This document shows, piece after piece, positions 22,545 to 24,039 of a DNA stretch of 24,039 bases. Each line of letters opens with the position of its first letter. Position 1 is the first letter of the stretch. The position numbers and the translations under genes were made by a program. This DNA comes from an uncultured Spirochaetales bacterium. GTDB lineage: Bacteria > Spirochaetota > Spirochaetia > Sphaerochaetales > Sphaerochaetaceae. The notes under the pieces were generated by a model. The model searched no databases. It was not told where the DNA came from and worked only from the letters and a program-made list of their open reading frames with translations. The stretch is taken from NCBI GenBank assembly GCA_937902565.1, contig CALFMX010000327.1, forward strand, positions 1 through 24,039, in the 5' to 3' direction.

Positions 22545-23375
22545 ATGGATCGACTATTGGATAAGATGCAGGAAGCTGCAATGTATATCACGAGCCGGAT
22601 CGGAAGCGAACCGATCCAGATCGGCATGGTGTTGGGAAGTGGGCTCGGTGATCTGGCCGATGAGTTGGGTGACAGCATCACCATCTCATACAAGGACATC
22701 CCCCACTTTCCCGTCTCAACCGTCTTTGGCCACAAGGGCCGCCTCGTCGCCGGCACCTTGGAGGGCAAGCGGGTGCTCTGCATGCAGGGGCGCTTCCACT
22801 ACTACGAGGGGTACGGATTTGACCAGGTGGTCTTCCCCATCCAGGTGATGCATGCCCTGGGGATCAAGGAGCTATTGGTCACCAATGCCGCCGGCGGGGT
22901 GAACACCGCCTTCAAGAGCGGGGACCTGATGCTGATCACCGACCACATCCGCCTGGTAGCTGACAATCCGATGCGTGGGCCGAACATTGAAGAGCTCGGG
23001 GAGCGCTTCTTCGATATGTCCAACGCCTATGACAAGGCCCTCAATGAGATCGCCCGCACCAAGGCCCGGGAGCTCGGGATGGCCCTCCAGGAGGGGGTCT
23101 ACATGTTCTTTGCAGGCCCCTCATTCGAGACCCCGGCCGAGATTCGTGCCGCCCGGATCCTCGGAGCCGATGCGGTGGGTATGTCCACCGTCCCCGAGGC
23201 GATCGCCGCCAGCCACATGCATATGAGGGTGCTGGGCATCAGCTGCATCACCAACATGGCGGCCGGCATCCTTGCGCAGAAGCTGACCCACACCGAGGTG
23301 ATGGAGACCGGCGAGCGGGTCAAGGAGAGCTTCACCGCACTGGTAAGGGCCATCACCCGCGAATGGCCGGTCTGA
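22545..23375 (+). CDS. punA: Purine-nucleoside phosphorylase, trimeric type I
   Basis: 276 residues. It splits purine nucleosides with phosphate into free base and ribose-1-phosphate in the cytoplasm. Motifs: phosphate-binding GSGLGDLADEL (from about residue 31), the GRFHYYEGY block, VTNAAGGVN, FAGPSFETPAEIR and VGMSTVPEAIAA. The ITNMAAG segment has Asn where methylthioadenosine phosphorylases carry Asp, which favours 6-oxopurine nucleosides (inosine, guanosine). The ATG at 22545 is preceded by GGAGG at 6 bases; an upstream in-frame TTG is discarded. It completes a salvage route with the importer encoded immediately upstream. Confidence 0.95.
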   Translation: MDRLLDKMQEAAMYITSRIGSEPIQIGMVLGSGLGDLADELGDSITISYKDIPHFPVSTVFGHKGRLVAGTLEGKRVLCMQGRFHYYEGYGFDQVVFPIQVMHALGIKELLVTNAAGGVNTAFKSGDLMLITDHIRLVADNPMRGPNIEELGERFFDMSNAYDKALNEIARTKARELGMALQEGVYMFFAGPSFETPAEIRAARILGADAVGMSTVPEAIAASHMHMRVLGISCITNMAAGILAQKLTHTEVMETGERVKESFTALVRAITREWPV

Positions 23376-23842
23376 ACGGGCGGGCACACGCCTTGGTAGA
23401 GGGCCTCGGCCTCTCTCCGCTTGAGGGGGAGGGCGGGTTCTTTGCCCGGGTGCACACCTTCTGCGGGGACGATGGAAAGGTGAGCGGCTCGACGATCCTC
23501 TACTTGATGACCCACGCTGATTACAGCCGCTTCCATCGCCTCACAAGCGATGAGGTGTGGTACCACCTTGAAGGCTCGCCTGTCGAACAGCTGACCCTCG
23601 AAGACAACGGCTCCTATACCCTCACCGTGCTTGGACGGGCAAGCGAGGGGAGGGTGCCGGTGGTAACGGTGCGAGCAGGCTCATGGCAGGCAAGCCGCCC
23701 GATCGGTGAGGAGGGGTGGGCGCTCTGCGCTACAACGATGATGCCTGCCTGGAGCGAGGGGGGCTTTGCCCTCGCAGACCACCATAGTCTGGCCCCTTGG
23801 GCACACTGCCCCCACCTTGGCCGGTTTGTGGAGGAGGAGTAG
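23363..23842 (+). CDS. DUF985 cupin-superfamily protein
   Basis: 159 residues. The pattern LGLSPLEGEGGFFARVHTF, STILYLMTHADYSRFHRLTSDEVWYHLEGSPVEQLTL, VTVRAGSWQASRP and ALCATTMMPAWSEGGFAL matches the DUF985 family, a cupin-fold group with no settled biochemical role; some structures show sugar-like or acidic ligands. The ATG overlaps the punA 3' end by 13 bases and has only a distant AAGGG, so expression probably depends on coupling to punA. A TTG at 23394 is an alternative start with less support. The operon position suggests a link to ribose phosphate or nucleoside breakdown, but that is only context. Confidence 0.85.
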   Translation: MAGLNGRAHALVEGLGLSPLEGEGGFFARVHTFCGDDGKVSGSTILYLMTHADYSRFHRLTSDEVWYHLEGSPVEQLTLEDNGSYTLTVLGRASEGRVPVVTVRAGSWQASRPIGEEGWALCATTMMPAWSEGGFALADHHSLAPWAHCPHLGRFVEEE

Positions 23843-23844
23843 CG

Positions 23845-24039
23845 ATGGTCGTTCTCGTCAGCGGTGGGACCAGCACCCTCGGCTCGGCGATCTGCCGCCA
23901 CTTCGTAGCGCGCGGTGATCGGGTGCTCTGTGGCTACCACAGCGCCGTGGAGCGTGCCCGCCTTCTTCGAGAGGAGTTGGGAGACCAGCTCATCCCCCTC
24001 CCGCTCGACCTGCAGGATCCCGCGATGATCGAGGAGGAG
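23845..24039 (+). CDS. Short-chain dehydrogenase/reductase, N-terminal part (3' end off window)
   Basis: 65 codons are visible. The protein opens with VVLVSGGTSTLGSAICRHFVARGDRVLCGYH, the first beta strand, glycine-rich cofactor loop and helix of an SDR Rossmann fold, and reaches PLPLDLQDPAMI, where SDRs have the conserved Asp of the D-x-x-D/DL motif that holds the adenine ring. Tyr and Lys of the active site lie beyond the window. GGAGGAG sits just ahead of the ATG, two bases after the DUF985 stop, so it belongs to the same operon. The substrate is unknown. Confidence 0.8.
   Translation, partial: MVVLVSGGTSTLGSAICRHFVARGDRVLCGYHSAVERARLLREELGDQLIPLPLDLQDPAMIEEE

Noticed and set aside
1..24039. 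CRISPR arrays, insertion sequences, prophage genes, tRNA or rRNA genes
   Set aside because: None seen: no regularly spaced repeats, no transposase or integrase frames, and no tRNA-like or rRNA-like sequence noticed by eye.

Overview
The window is GC-rich chromosomal DNA with almost no space between genes and with long antisense shadow frames. It most resembles a spirochaete, probably in or near Sphaerochaetaceae. The grounds are the two solute-binding proteins, whose signal peptides are followed by a Gly/Ser/Thr-rich start without a lipobox cysteine, and the mix of hexuronate catabolism, a BMP-type nucleoside importer and a giant AraC-type regulator. This placement is inference; no rRNA or tRNA gene is present to fix it.

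Region 1 (1-2083). A PlsC-like acyltransferase with a C-terminal zinc ribbon runs leftward off the window edge. Divergent from it is a 363-residue protein of unknown function with a His-rich tail, whose likely promoter sits directly on its start codon.

Region 2 (2173-9709, minus strand). A tight seven-gene operon reads, in transcription order: BASS-family transporter, uxaB, uxaA, uxaC, an IclR regulator, a Gfo/Idh/MocA oxidoreductase and a small cupin. UxaC, UxaB and UxaA convert galacturonate through tagaturonate and altronate to 2-keto-3-deoxygluconate (KDG). The KDG kinase and aldolase are not in the window.

Region 3 (9775-17670, plus strand). Divergent from the operon is a 1051-residue regulator. 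It combines a LacI-like sugar-binding sensor, a histidine-kinase-like segment without its phosphoacceptor histidine, receiver-like folds without a clear phosphoacceptor aspartate, and an AraC DNA-binding domain. After it come two CUT1/LplB-YtcP-type ABC permeases, their substrate-binding protein and a cytoplasmic GH105 unsaturated glucuronyl/galacturonyl hydrolase. Regions 2 and 3 together look like a pectin or rhamnogalacturonan utilisation locus: oligomers are imported, an unsaturated uronate is released inside the cell, and galacturonate is broken down.

Region 4 (17720-24039, plus strand). A strong sigma-70-like promoter and a perfect 8-3-8 palindrome precede a purine-nucleoside salvage operon: BMP/PnrA-type binding protein, double-NBD ATPase, two permeases, purine-nucleoside phosphorylase, a DUF985 cupin and the start of a short-chain dehydrogenase.

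The most notable points are the regulator whose phosphorelay residues have eroded, two hairpins that look like inverted copies of one element behind the two binding-protein genes, and three promoters that appear to give leaderless or nearly leaderless transcripts. There are no CRISPR arrays, insertion sequences, tRNAs or rRNAs, and no gene-free stretch reaches 300 bases.
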